In this document: piece after piece, positions 25,986-35,307 of the stretch
Numbering within the stretch: the first letter of the stretch is position 1
Layout of the letters: each line of letters begins with the position of its first letter
From: Chelativorans sp. Marseille-P2723
GTDB taxonomy: Bacteria; Pseudomonadota; Alphaproteobacteria; Rhizobiales; Rhizobiaceae
NCBI RefSeq assembly: GCF_902809845.1
Contig: NZ_CADDWI010000007.1
Span: 124,001 to 188,000, forward strand
Length of the DNA stretch: 64,000 nt
Direction of reading: 5' to 3'
Position numbers and translations under genes: made by a program
Notes under the pieces: model-generated
The model's input: only the letters and a program-made list of their open reading frames with translations
Told to the model about the DNA's origin: nothing
Database searches by the model: none

Positions 25986-28082
25986 ATGCGGGGAATAATG
26001 CAAAAGCTTCAGGTGACCGTGTTCGGCGCGGCCGTTCTGGCTCTCTCCTCGGCGGCGGGACTTTCCGAGGAAACGGCTACATCCGTTCAAACGGTGCCGA
26101 CGCATTCGTTTTCCGGTGCCTATCTGGCTGGCCGTGCGGCCGAGTTCGACAACGATCTGGAAAGCGCGATCTCCTACTACGAACGAGCGATCTCCTATGA
26201 CCGCGAGAATACGGAACTTCAGCAGTCCCTCCTTCTGACCCTGATTTCGATTGGGCGCTTCGATGATGCGCTGCCCTATGCCGAGAAGCTGAAGACCGAG
26301 CCGCAATCCGAGCGTTTCTCCAGGCTTGTGCTGGCAGTCGATGCTTTCCGCAATCAAAATTACAAGGTGGCCGAGCGCTGGCTGGAACTGGTTCTGGAGT
26401 CGGATCTTGACCGGCTGATTACCAGCATCATGACGAGCTGGGCCAAGGCCGGGCAGGGAGATTTCGACAGCGCAATCGCCTTTCTGGAGGATCTGGAAGG
26501 CCCCGAGTGGTACGACCTTTTCACAAACTACCATCGCGCCTTGCTGCTTGCCGCATCCGGCAGCGAAGAGGAGGCAGGCGAACAGTTTCACGAGGTCCTC
26601 GAAAATCTTGCGCCTCGCTCGGTTGCGCCTGACACCCTCGGGCGAATTGCCCATGCCTATGCGGCGTTCCTTTCGGACCGTAGCGAGAATGAGGAAGCGC
26701 TCGCAGTTCTTGAGAGAGCGGTGGAGCTGGGTGGCGGAGTTGCCTCCATCGAAGCGCTCCGGCGCAAGCTGGAAGCAGGCGAGGTATTGGAGCCGACGGT
26801 TACTGCACCCATTGATGGCGCGGCGGAAATCCTGCTCAATATAGCAACGGAGCTCGCCAATGGAGGCACAGATTCGATCGTGCGGCTCTATTTGCGCTAT
26901 GCCGAAGCTTTGAGGCCGGAGGGCGACGCCATCCTGATGCAGCTTGCCCATGTGGCCGAGCGCCAGCAAAAGGGCGAGGAAGCCATCGCTCTTTACCAGA
27001 AGGTTCCTGAAGATTCTCCGTGGGCGCGCTTTGCTTCGTTCCAGGTGGGGCTCAACCTTGCCGATCTGGACCGCAAGGAGGAGGCTATTGAGCACCTGAA
27101 GGAAGTACTGGATGACGACCCGACCGACATGCGTGCCTATCTTGCGCTAGGGGGCGTTTACGCGTCCCAGAATGATTTTCGCTCGGCGGCTGGGGTTTAC
27201 GAGCGGGCGGTAGCGCAGATCGAGACACCGGAGCGGCGGCACTGGAACATCTTTTATCAGCGCGGCATCGCCTATGAACGCTTGAAGGAATGGCCCAAGG
27301 CGGAACCCAATTTCCGGAAGGCGTTGGAGCTCTTTCCCGACCACCCGCAAGTCCTGAACTATCTGGGCTATTCCTGGGTGGACATGAACATGAACCTGGA
27401 TGAGGCGATGGAGCTCATCCGCCGCGCGGCGGAACTGAGGCCGAGCGACGGCTACATCATCGACTCGCTCGGCTGGGCGCATTACCGGCTCGGTGAGTAT
27501 GAGGAGGCGGTCGAGCATCTGGAGCGTGCGGTCTCGCTGCGTCCGGAAGATCCCATCCTCAACGATCATCTGGGCGATGCCTATTGGCGCGTCGGCAGGC
27601 AGCTTGAGGCGCGCTACCAATGGTCGCACGCCCGCGATCTCGAACCGGAGCCCGAACTGCTGGCCGAGATCGAGAAGAAGCTGGAGAATGGCCTTCCGCC
27701 GCAAAACAACAGAAAGCTGGCTGACGCGGCCGGCACCGGGCGCAACGTCATCAGCGACAGCGCCGCAGAGACAAGTGCCACCCCGGAAGAGAAGGCCTCC
27801 ACGGACGAAGAGCAGACCGCCACAAGCGAAGAGAAGGATGCCTCCGGAACCGCTGAAGAAACCGGCGAAAACGAGGGAGCGGAAAGTCAGCCCGAGGCAG
27901 GTGCCGAAGCGGAGAGCCGGCTTTACACGGTGAAGGCCGGCCAGACGCTCTGGTCGATCGCCGCGGAGGTACTGGGAGATGGCGGGCGCTTCCGCGAAAT
28001 TCTGGATCTCAATCCCGAACTCAGGCGCGATCCCAACCGCATCCGCCCCGGTCAGGAGCTAAGGCTTCCTTCCGCGCCGTGA
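25986..28082 (+). CDS. Exported TPR-repeat protein with C-terminal LysM domain
   Basis: 698 residues. Signal peptide to about residue 25. At least nine TPR-like units follow (about 35-570), e.g. AGRAAEFDNDLESAISYYERA-type repeats and the well-formed pair near 480-530. A low-complexity Glu/Ala/Thr linker (about 575-643) leads to one LysM domain (about 645-698, LYTVKAGQTLWSIAAEVLG then IRPGQELRLP). It should therefore sit in the periplasm and bind peptidoglycan through its end. The start at 25986 has GAAAGGGA upstream; the frame could extend to 25926. It lies 80 bp upstream of glyQ. Confidence 0.88.
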   Translation: MRGIMQKLQVTVFGAAVLALSSAAGLSEETATSVQTVPTHSFSGAYLAGRAAEFDNDLESAISYYERAISYDRENTELQQSLLLTLISIGRFDDALPYAEKLKTEPQSERFSRLVLAVDAFRNQNYKVAERWLELVLESDLDRLITSIMTSWAKAGQGDFDSAIAFLEDLEGPEWYDLFTNYHRALLLAASGSEEEAGEQFHEVLENLAPRSVAPDTLGRIAHAYAAFLSDRSENEEALAVLERAVELGGGVASIEALRRKLEAGEVLEPTVTAPIDGAAEILLNIATELANGGTDSIVRLYLRYAEALRPEGDAILMQLAHVAERQQKGEEAIALYQKVPEDSPWARFASFQVGLNLADLDRKEEAIEHLKEVLDDDPTDMRAYLALGGVYASQNDFRSAAGVYERAVAQIETPERRHWNIFYQRGIAYERLKEWPKAEPNFRKALELFPDHPQVLNYLGYSWVDMNMNLDEAMELIRRAAELRPSDGYIIDSLGWAHYRLGEYEEAVEHLERAVSLRPEDPILNDHLGDAYWRVGRQLEARYQWSHARDLEPEPELLAEIEKKLENGLPPQNNRKLADAAGTGRNVISDSAAETSATPEEKASTDEEQTATSEEKDASGTAEETGENEGAESQPEAGAEAESRLYTVKAGQTLWSIAAEVLGDGGRFREILDLNPELRRDPNRIRPGQELRLPSAP

Positions 28083-28161
28083 CGCGAGAGACGCGCGGCT
28101 TGACGGCGTAGCGGCTGCCGAATAGGACGGGGCCGCACTCCAGAAAGCCGGAGAAGCCCGC

Positions 28162-29118
28162 GTGACCTCTGCCATCCCGCCACACATGCATCCCGCCCGT
28201 TCGTTCCAGGGCCTGATCCTCACTCTGCAAGCCTATTGGGCAGAGAGGGGATGCGTCATTTTGCAACCCTACGACATGGAAGTCGGTGCGGGGACGTTCC
28301 ATCCGGCCACCACTTTGCGCGCGCTTGGTCCGCTACCGTGGAACGCCGCCTATGTTCAGCCCTCGCGCCGTCCGAAAGACGGACGCTACGGGGAAAACCC
28401 GAACCGTTTGCAGCACTACTACCAGTATCAGGTAATACTGAAGCCTAACCCACCGGATCTGCAGGAGCTTTATCTGGGGTCGCTTGCCGCAATCGGGCTC
28501 GATCCGCTGCTGCACGACATCCGTTTTGTAGAGGACGACTGGGAAAGTCCGACCCTCGGCGCCTGGGGGCTTGGCTGGGAGTGCTGGTGCGACGGCATGG
28601 AGATCTCGCAGTTCACCTACTTTCAGCAGGTCTGCGGCATCGAATGCGCGCCCGTCTCAGGGGAGCTTACCTACGGGCTGGAGCGGCTGGCCATGTATGT
28701 GCAGGGCGTGGACAATGTCTACGACCTCAATTTCAACGGCCTCGAAGGTCCCGGCAAGGTGACCTATGGCGATGTCTTCCTGCAGGCCGAGCAGGAATAT
28801 TCGCGCTATAATTTCGAACATGCGGATACCGGGCTGCTCTTCCGCCATTTCGAGGATGCGGAAAGGGAATGCATTGCGTTGCTTGAGGCTGGAGCCGCGG
28901 ACGCGGAAACTGGCGGCTTGCACAAAATGGTCTTGCCGGCCTATGACCAGTGCATCAAGGCATCGCACGCATTCAACCTGCTCGACGCGCGCGGCGTGAT
29001 CTCGGTTACGGAGCGCCAGAGCTATATCCTGCGTGTTCGCGAACTGGCGAAGGCTTGCGGCGAAGCCTTTCTCAAGACGGAAGCGGGCGGCGCTAATTTG
29101 CACAAGCAAGCCGCATGA
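28162..29118 (+). CDS. glyQ: Glycyl-tRNA synthetase alpha subunit
   Basis: 318 residues. Catalytic alpha subunit of the bacterial alpha2beta2 GlyRS, which binds glycine and [42 protein letters not shown] and [16 protein letters not shown] are the family's conserved parts. The start is GTG at 28162 with GGAGAA upstream; ATG 28186 is an alternative. The partner glyS lies downstream, but separated by the repeat array at 29168-29762 rather than by the short gap usually seen. Confidence 0.96.
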   Translation: MTSAIPPHMHPARSFQGLILTLQAYWAERGCVILQPYDMEVGAGTFHPATTLRALGPLPWNAAYVQPSRRPKDGRYGENPNRLQHYYQYQVILKPNPPDLQELYLGSLAAIGLDPLLHDIRFVEDDWESPTLGAWGLGWECWCDGMEISQFTYFQQVCGIECAPVSGELTYGLERLAMYVQGVDNVYDLNFNGLEGPGKVTYGDVFLQAEQEYSRYNFEHADTGLLFRHFEDAERECIALLEAGAADAETGGLHKMVLPAYDQCIKASHAFNLLDARGVISVTERQSYILRVRELAKACGEAFLKTEAGGANLHKQAA

Positions 29119-29167
29119 CGATTCTTATCCACCAGCGCCAAATCCAATTTCAAGCTGAGCATACCTG

Positions 29168-29762
29168 ATGCCCGATCTTCTTCTTGAACTTCGCAGCGGG
29201 GAAACTCCGGCCCTGCCGCGCACCCGCAGCGCCAGAGGCGCGAGGACGCGCATACAAGAAACCGGCATGCTTGCGGAGATGCGCTGATGCCCGATCTTCT
29301 TCTTGAACTTCGCAGCGAGGAAATTCCGGCCCTGCCGCGCACCCGCAGCGCCATAGGCGCGAGGACGCGCATACAAGAAACCGGCATGCTTGCGGAGATG
29401 CGCTGATGCCCGATCTTCTTCTTGAACTTCGCAGCGAGGAAATTCCGGCCCTGCCGCGCACCCGCAGCGCCATAGGCGCGAGGACGCGCATACAAGAAAC
29501 CGGCATGCTTGCGGAGATGCGCTGATGCCCGATCTTCTTCTTGAACTTCGCAGCGAGGAAATTCCGGCCCTGCCGCGCACCCGCAGCGCCAGAGGCGCGA
29601 GGACGCGCATACAAGAAACCGGCATGCTTGCGGAGATGCGCTGATGCCCGATCTTCTTCTTGAACTTCGCAGCGAGGAAATTCCGGCCCTGCCGCGCACC
29701 CGCAGCGCCAGAGGCGCGAGGACGCGCATACAAGAAACTGGCATGCTTGCGGAGATGCGCTG
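29168..29762 (+). repeat. Five tandem 119-bp repeats derived from the glyS 5' end
   Basis: Units start at 29168, 29287, 29406, 29525 and 29644, each exactly 119 bp; a sixth, partial copy is the start of glyS itself at 29763. The first 43 bp of each unit equal the first 43 bp of glyS; the other 76 bp are unrelated to the following glyS sequence. Units differ by few bases: unit 1 has two changes in the glyS-derived part, units 2 and 3 have ATA instead of AGA in a small hairpin loop, and unit 5 has one silent T. Each tail holds a GCGCC-N3-GGCGC hairpin and a GCGCAT...ATGCGC inverted repeat (25-nt loop). Confidence 0.97.
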
Positions 29763-29763
29763 A
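29168..29763 (+). CDS. Chain of five 39-codon mini-ORFs (putative coupled leader of glyS)
   Basis: Each repeat unit opens with ATG and encodes 39 residues: the first 14 are those of GlyS ([14 protein letters not shown]), the remaining 25 form a basic, Arg-rich tail ending MLAEMR. Each stop TGA overlaps the next ATG by one base (TGATG), at 29287, 29406, 29525, 29644 and finally 29763, the glyS start. Each tail has GGAG 8 nt before the next ATG. Frames: 29168-29287, 29287-29406, 29406-29525, 29525-29644, 29644-29763. Unit 1 encodes Gly11 and Thr13 instead of Glu and Ile; units 2-3 have Ile23 for Arg. Whether the peptides are made is unknown. Confidence 0.5.
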
Positions 29764-31985
29764 TGCCCGATCTTCTTCTTGAACTTCGCAGCGAGGAAAT
29801 TCCGGCTCGCATGCAGCGCAAGGCGGCGGGCGATCTGAAGAAGCTCGTGACAGATGGTCTGGTGGAGGCGGGGCTTACCTATGAGGCTGCTACCCCCTAC
29901 TGGACGCCGCGGCGCCTGACGCTTGATGTGCGCGGCGTGACTGCCCGTTCCCGCGATGTGCGCGAGGAGCGCAAGGGCCCGCGGACCGATGCGCCGGAAA
30001 AGGCGATCGACGGCTTTCTGCGTGCTGCCGGCCTCTCATCGATTAATGAGGCCGAGGTCCGGTCCGACCCCAAGAAGGGGGATTTCTACGTCGCCGTAAT
30101 CGAAAGGAAGGGGCGGCCCGCGGAGGAGATCATTGCCGATCTCATGCCCGGCATCATACGCCATTTTCCATGGCCCAAATCCATGCGCTGGGGAAAGGCT
30201 TCCCGCAATCCCGGATCGCTTCGCTGGGTGCGCCCGCTTCAGTCCATCGTCTGCACCTTCGGCCCGGAAACGGAAGAGCCGGTGGTGGTCGATTTCGAGG
30301 TGGACGGAATTCGCGCCTCCAATATCACCTATGGTCATCGTTTTCATGCGCCGGACGCTATCATCGTGCGCCGGTTCGACGATTACGCGAAGAGTCTGGA
30401 AGCGGCGAAAGTGGTTCTCGATGCGGAACGCCGCAAGCGCATCATCCTCGACGACGCCAAGAACCTCGCCTTCGCCAACGGCCTTGAACTGGTGGAAGAC
30501 GAAGCCCTTCTGGAGGAAGTTGCCGGGCTGGTCGAATGGCCTGTCGTTCTGCTGGGAACTTTCGAGGAAGACTATCTTTCCATTCCCTCCGAAGTGGTTC
30601 GGCTTACCATCCGGGCCAACCAGAAATGCTTCGTCACGAGGCCGCAGGGCGAGCCTGAGATGCTTTCCAACCGCTTCGTCATCACGGCCAATATCGAAGC
30701 TTCCGATGGGGGCGAAAAGATCGCCTACGGAAATGGCAAGGTGGTGCGCGCGCGGCTCGCCGATGCGCTCTATTTCTGGAAGACCGATCAGGCCAACCTG
30801 CCGGACCTTGGCGACCTGAGGGATTCGGCGGAAAAATTCGGCCTCGACCTTCAGAGGCCGCTTGATCAGCGCATGGCGCGGCTCGACCATCTGAACGTCA
30901 CCTTCCACGCAAAGCTTGGTACCCAGGGCGAGCGTGTGGAGCGCATCCGTCAACTTGCCCGTGAGCTTGCACCGCTCGTGGGCGCTGACCCTGATCTTGC
31001 CGGGCGGGCGGCTCTGCTCGCAAAGGCCGACCTACAGACGGAGGTGGTGGGCGAATTTCCCGAGCTTCAGGGGGCCATGGGCCGCAAATATGCCGAGTTG
31101 CAGGGCGAGCATCCTTCCGTCTGCGCGGCGATAGAGGAGCATTACAAGCCGCTCGGCCCCTCCGATGTTGTGCCGAACGACCCTGTATCGATAGCGGTGG
31201 CGCTGGCCGACAAGCTGGACACGCTCGTTGGCTTCTGGGCCATCGACGAGAAGCCGACCGGCAGCAAGGACCCTTATGCGCTGAGAAGGGCGGCGCTGGG
31301 CGTGATCCGGATCGTGGTGGAGAATGGGGTGCTGCTGGCGCTCCTACCTACTATCCAGCGACACCGGATGGAGAAGTTCTATCCGGAAGATCTCGAATCT
31401 GAGGTTTCCAGTGCAAAGAAAGATGGACAGCGAATTGACGGGAGGATGATCAACCTCATCTCCTTCTTTCACGACCGGCTGGAGGTCTATCTGCGCGACA
31501 GAGGTGCGCGTTACGATCTTATCGACGCGGTTTTGGCAAGCGGATCGGGAGATGTTGCCGCCAATGACGATCTGCTCCTGATCGTCCGCCGCGTCGAGGC
31601 GCTGTCGGAGTTGCTTGGGACCGAGGACGGCAAGAACCTGCTTGCCGGTACCAACCGCGCCGTAAGCATCGTGGCGGCTGAGGAGAAGAAGGGCACGCGG
31701 ATTGCAGAATCGGTCAATCCGGGCCTCTTCACCGAACAGGCGGAAAAAGCCCTTTACGCTGCGGTGAATCAGGTTGAGAAGGACGCTGGCCATGCGATTC
31801 AAAATCAAGACTTTTCCGCCGCGATGAAGGCGCTTGCAACGCTGCGCGAACCGATCGATTCATTTTTCGAGGAAGTCCTCGTAAATGTCGAAGATGACTC
31901 AGTTCGCGCCAACCGCCTTGCGCTGCTGGCCCGCATCCGGCAGGCCACCGGCCAGGTGGCCGATTTCGCGAAGATCGCGGACTGA
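29763..31985 (+). CDS. glyS: Glycyl-tRNA synthetase beta subunit
   Basis: 740 residues, usual length is about 690-750. The beta subunit carries the tRNA-binding and anticodon-recognition parts. [18 protein letters not shown] is the conserved start; PWPKSMRWG near residue 140 and an HD-like and DALR-type anticodon-binding C-terminus (about 600-740) fit the family. The reading frame is intact. The start codon overlaps the stop of the fifth repeat mini-ORF (TGATG) and its only Shine-Dalgarno-like sequence (GGAG, 29751-29754) is supplied by the repeat tail. Confidence 0.96.
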   Translation: MPDLLLELRSEEIPARMQRKAAGDLKKLVTDGLVEAGLTYEAATPYWTPRRLTLDVRGVTARSRDVREERKGPRTDAPEKAIDGFLRAAGLSSINEAEVRSDPKKGDFYVAVIERKGRPAEEIIADLMPGIIRHFPWPKSMRWGKASRNPGSLRWVRPLQSIVCTFGPETEEPVVVDFEVDGIRASNITYGHRFHAPDAIIVRRFDDYAKSLEAAKVVLDAERRKRIILDDAKNLAFANGLELVEDEALLEEVAGLVEWPVVLLGTFEEDYLSIPSEVVRLTIRANQKCFVTRPQGEPEMLSNRFVITANIEASDGGEKIAYGNGKVVRARLADALYFWKTDQANLPDLGDLRDSAEKFGLDLQRPLDQRMARLDHLNVTFHAKLGTQGERVERIRQLARELAPLVGADPDLAGRAALLAKADLQTEVVGEFPELQGAMGRKYAELQGEHPSVCAAIEEHYKPLGPSDVVPNDPVSIAVALADKLDTLVGFWAIDEKPTGSKDPYALRRAALGVIRIVVENGVLLALLPTIQRHRMEKFYPEDLESEVSSAKKDGQRIDGRMINLISFFHDRLEVYLRDRGARYDLIDAVLASGSGDVAANDDLLLIVRRVEALSELLGTEDGKNLLAGTNRAVSIVAAEEKKGTRIAESVNPGLFTEQAEKALYAAVNQVEKDAGHAIQNQDFSAAMKALATLREPIDSFFEEVLVNVEDDSVRANRLALLARIRQATGQVADFAKIAD

Positions 31986-32014
31986 GACAAGCTTTCCGGG
32001 GAAGGAGCGATAGC

Positions 32015-32986
32015 GTGGCAGAGATCCTGCCGGAGGAACTGGCGCTCGAAGCGGCCTGCCGATTGCTTGAGGCGGGGGAACTGGTGGCCATCCCCACCGA
32101 GACCGTTTACGGCCTTGCTGCCGATGCCACCAATGGCGATGCGGTGGCGCGGATTTTCGAGGTCAAGGGCCGGCCACGGTTCAATCCGCTCATTGCCCAT
32201 GTCGCTGATCGAAAGATGGCGGAGCGCATCGCCATCTTTTCGCCGCTTGCCGCCCGCCTCGCCGATTCCTTCTGGCCGGGGCCGCTGACGCTCGTCCTGC
32301 CGCAGGGGGAAGGCTCGTCAGTTCATCCGCTGGTTACGGCGGGGCTCGACACTGTCGCTGTGCGATGTCCGAAAGGCTTCGGCAGAGCCCTGACCGCGCA
32401 GCTTGGCCGCCCGGTCGCCGCTCCCAGCGCGAATCTTTCCGGCCGCATTACTCCAACTACAGCGGAGGCGGTCAATGCTTCGATCGGAGAGCGTATCCGC
32501 CTCGTGGTGGACGGAGGACCTGCGCTGGTCGGCGTCGAATCCACCATTGTCAAGGTGGCGGGCGACTCGCTCGTGCTGTTGCGGCCCGGCGGGGTTGCCT
32601 CGTCCGAGGTGGAAAAAGTGGCTGGCCTTGCCCTCCAGCGCGAAGTAAAGGGCGTTGAGGCTCCGGGCATGCTGTCCTCCCATTATGCGCCTGATGCGCA
32701 GATGCGGCTCGACATCGATACCGTGGAGGATGGCGAGGCGCTGCTCGCCTTCGGCCCGAACCGGGCGGGCAATGCGCAGAAGGCGGTAATGATGCTCAAC
32801 CTTTCGCCCAAGGGCGACCTGCGCGAGGCCGCCGCCAACCTGTTCTCCTACCTTTCCACTCTCGATGCGACGGGAGCCACTACCATCGCGGTCGAACCGG
32901 TGCCGCGACAGGGGCTGGGCGAGGCGATCAATGACCGGTTGTCGCGCGCTGCTGCCCCGCGTGACACGCTGCGAGGCAAGGACTAA
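32015..32986 (+). CDS. L-threonylcarbamoyladenylate synthase (Sua5/YwlC/YrdC)
   Basis: 323 residues, the long Sua5 form: YrdC domain (about 10-200; PTETVYGLAADATN near 28, KGRPRFNPL near 51) plus a C-terminal Sua5 domain (about 215-320). It makes threonylcarbamoyl-AMP for t6A37 of tRNAs reading ANN codons. GTG start at 32015 with GGAAGGAG 7 nt upstream. Lies 29 nt after glyS and 9 nt before the FAD oxidase. Confidence 0.92.
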   Translation: MAEILPEELALEAACRLLEAGELVAIPTETVYGLAADATNGDAVARIFEVKGRPRFNPLIAHVADRKMAERIAIFSPLAARLADSFWPGPLTLVLPQGEGSSVHPLVTAGLDTVAVRCPKGFGRALTAQLGRPVAAPSANLSGRITPTTAEAVNASIGERIRLVVDGGPALVGVESTIVKVAGDSLVLLRPGGVASSEVEKVAGLALQREVKGVEAPGMLSSHYAPDAQMRLDIDTVEDGEALLAFGPNRAGNAQKAVMMLNLSPKGDLREAAANLFSYLSTLDATGATTIAVEPVPRQGLGEAINDRLSRAAAPRDTLRGKD

Positions 32987-32995
32987 GCTTCGGCC

Positions 32996-34423
32996 ATGAA
33001 CGCGCCAACCATGCTTGACCCGGCCCTTGCTTCCCGTTTTGCCGAGATAGTTGGTGAGCGCCATGCGCTACGCGACGAGGCTGAAATCGCGCCTTACACT
33101 GTGGAGCCGCGCGGGCTTTTTGGGGGACCTGCCGCCCTTGTGCTGCGGCCATGCACCACGGAAGAGGTGAGCCGCATCCTTGGCCTTGCATCCGAAACGG
33201 GGACGCCCATCGTCCCACAGGGGGGCAACACTGGGCTCGTCGGCGGCCAGATGCCGGATTCGACAGGAGGCGAGATAGTGCTTTCCCTGTCGCGGATGAA
33301 CCGGATCCGTGAATTCGACCTGAGTTCCAACACCGTCACCGCCGAGGCTGGCGTTGTGCTGCAAACGCTGCAGCAAGAGGTGGCGGCGAAGGACCGGCTT
33401 TTTCCGCTTTCGCTCGCTTCGGAAGGCTCGTGCCAGATCGGGGGCAATCTTTCCTCCAATGCAGGTGGGATCGGGGCGCTCGCCTATGGCACTGCGCGCG
33501 ATCTTTGCCTGGGGCTGGAAGTGGTGCTGCCCACCGGGGAGATCCTGGACGATCTGCGCAAGCTGAAGAAGGACAATACGGGCTATGACCTGAAAAACCT
33601 CTTCATCGGCGCGGAAGGCACGCTCGGTGTCATAACGGCCGCCGTCCTGAAGCTTTTTCCGAAGGCAAAAGGGCGCGAGCTTGCCTGGGCGGCGGTTGCA
33701 TCGCCTATCGCCGCCTTACGGCTCTTCGAGGCAGCAAATGACCGCGCCGGCAACGCTCTCACAGCTTTCGAGCTCATGGAGCAAACGCCCCTCAATTTTG
33801 TGCTGAAGCACATGCCGGCCAGCAAGCCGCCTTTCGCGAAAAGCTACCTTTGGCATGTCATGATCGAGGTCTCTTCTGGCCGTTCGGCAGAGGACGCCCA
33901 GTCCCTCATGGAGGAAATCCTAGGGCAGGGGCTGGAGAAAGGCTGGGTGGCGGATGCCGTCATCGCCCAGACTGTGGCGCAGGCCGCACAGCTTCGCCGC
34001 CTGCGCGAGGGCATGTCGGAAGCGCAGAAGATGGAAGGCGGGTCCATCAAGCACGATGTCTCTGTACCTGTTGCCGCCATCCCCGAATTCATCGCCCGCG
34101 CAGGAAAGGTGGCGCAAGAAGTACTGCCCGGCTGCCGTGTCGTCTGCTTTGGCCATATGGGCGACGGTAACCTCCACTATAACGTCTCGCAGCCCGTGGG
34201 GATGGATAAGGCCGTGTTCCTTTCCCACTACAAGGCCATGAATGAAGCAGTGCACGCAGTCGTGCGTACCTTTGGTGGCTCCTTCTCTGCCGAACACGGC
34301 ATAGGCCGCTTGAAGCGCGAGGAGCTTGTCGCGACCCAGCCGGCAATCGCCACCGATCTGATGCGCCGCCTCAAGCAGACGCTCGATCCGAAGGGCATCA
34401 TGAATCCCGGCAAGGTCATCTAG
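32996..34423 (+). CDS. FAD-binding oxidase of the GlcD / D-2-hydroxyglutarate dehydrogenase type
   Basis: 475 residues. VAO-type FAD domain with PQGGNTGLVGGQMPD near 74 and a glycine-rich region around LSSNAGGIGALAYG near 150; the C-terminal FAD-oxidase domain ends with FGGSFSAEHGIGRLKR near 430, where the His-containing metal/substrate site of D-2-hydroxy-acid dehydrogenases lies. D-lactate, glycolate or D-2-hydroxyglutarate are possible substrates; not resolvable here. Second of the Sua5-oxidase pair, likely cotranscribed with glyS. Confidence 0.85.
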   Translation: MNAPTMLDPALASRFAEIVGERHALRDEAEIAPYTVEPRGLFGGPAALVLRPCTTEEVSRILGLASETGTPIVPQGGNTGLVGGQMPDSTGGEIVLSLSRMNRIREFDLSSNTVTAEAGVVLQTLQQEVAAKDRLFPLSLASEGSCQIGGNLSSNAGGIGALAYGTARDLCLGLEVVLPTGEILDDLRKLKKDNTGYDLKNLFIGAEGTLGVITAAVLKLFPKAKGRELAWAAVASPIAALRLFEAANDRAGNALTAFELMEQTPLNFVLKHMPASKPPFAKSYLWHVMIEVSSGRSAEDAQSLMEEILGQGLEKGWVADAVIAQTVAQAAQLRRLREGMSEAQKMEGGSIKHDVSVPVAAIPEFIARAGKVAQEVLPGCRVVCFGHMGDGNLHYNVSQPVGMDKAVFLSHYKAMNEAVHAVVRTFGGSFSAEHGIGRLKREELVATQPAIATDLMRRLKQTLDPKGIMNPGKVI

Positions 34424-34630
34424 ATCTGGGATTGCAGTAAGGCGCGCCGCTTTGATTAGCCGCAGGCGGTTGTAAATTGCTAACCAACGGAATACTCAGC
34501 AAAATTTAACCGAATTTCTAAGGGTCGGAGTAAGAACCCACGCGCTAGGGTGCCTTCCATAAGAGGTCGCGAAAAGCGGCCCGGGAGAACCGGAACACCG
34601 GCTCTCAGGAGTAACAGGAAGGCATGAAAT

Positions 34631-35194
34631 ATGGCGAGTGTTGTCAAGCCAGTTTGGGCCGGGCGCGCTATGCGGCTCGATCCGTTCCACCTGCCTCAGG
34701 CAGTCAGCTACGCCTCGCACGATGATTTTGGCGAGGTGATGATCACAATCGGCCGGCGCGGCGTGCGAATGCGCCGGGTCCTCGACCGCGCCCAGATACC
34801 TGTCACCTTTGCATTGCCGCCCGCCGCCTTTCGTGGGGTTGCGGCACGAGCGATTGAGGACGAAGATGGCGCGGTGACCATCACGCTTGAGCTTCTGCAC
34901 GAAGATCCCAAGCTTTCGGTACCCCTACTGGTTGCCGGCAATCTGGACGATGTGGCGGGGGACTGGCGCGCCTGGGCCGATGCTTATCAGCTTCCCATGC
35001 TATTGGTGGAGGGAGATGGCGTTGCGCGGACGCTGGAGGAATCGCTCGGACAGGTGAAGACTTCAGCCACGCATGAACGACGTCAAGGGCGCGCCGTGCG
35101 CAAGCGCCGCCCGCGCTTCCTCGCCCGCCGCAAGCAAGGCTCGCTCGGCCTGCGCGTGATCGTTGATGGGGAGGAGATCATTGCGCGGCGCTGA
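34631..35194 (+). CDS. DUF6101 family protein
   Basis: 187 residues, no signal peptide or membrane helix. Conserved MRLDPFHLPQAVSYASHDDFG near the N-terminus (split around residue 20), a beta-rich middle and a strongly basic C-terminus (about 150-187, RKRRPRFLARRKQG) that could bind nucleic acid. I recall this as a Rhizobiales-restricted family of unknown role. AGGAAGG lies 8 nt upstream of the ATG; an out-of-frame ATG at 34624 is too close to that site. A 207-bp gap precedes it, so it has its own promoter. Confidence 0.8.
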   Translation: MASVVKPVWAGRAMRLDPFHLPQAVSYASHDDFGEVMITIGRRGVRMRRVLDRAQIPVTFALPPAAFRGVAARAIEDEDGAVTITLELLHEDPKLSVPLLVAGNLDDVAGDWRAWADAYQLPMLLVEGDGVARTLEESLGQVKTSATHERRQGRAVRKRRPRFLARRKQGSLGLRVIVDGEEIIARR

Positions 35195-35207
35195 TCGTGG
35201 CGCGATG

Positions 35208-35249
35208 CTTGGATCATTTCAGGTTTCATGAAGCCTGAAATGATCCAAG
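35208..35249. terminator. Long near-perfect palindrome, probable bidirectional terminator
   Basis: Arms of 16 bp (35208-35223 and 35234-35249) pair perfectly; the 10-nt centre contains a further TTCATGAA palindrome, so nearly the whole 42 bp is self-complementary with one mismatched pair. On the plus strand tctttgttt follows. It lies between the convergent DUF6101 and ubiA genes. Confidence 0.7.
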
Positions 35250-35307
35250 TCTTTGTTTGCTGCAATTTCGGACGGAAAACCGATACTCATTCTTTCTGAA
35301 ATGCATA

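Noticed and set aside
29168-29762. CRISPR array
   Set aside because: Repeats are 119 bp, directly adjacent without variable spacers, and contain coding sequence of glyS.
29022-29821. Long minus-strand frames (up to 240 codons) with repeated peptides over the glyQ-glyS array
   Set aside because: They follow from a 119-bp period without antisense stops; no ribosome binding site or family resemblance, and all three frames show the same peptide in rotation.
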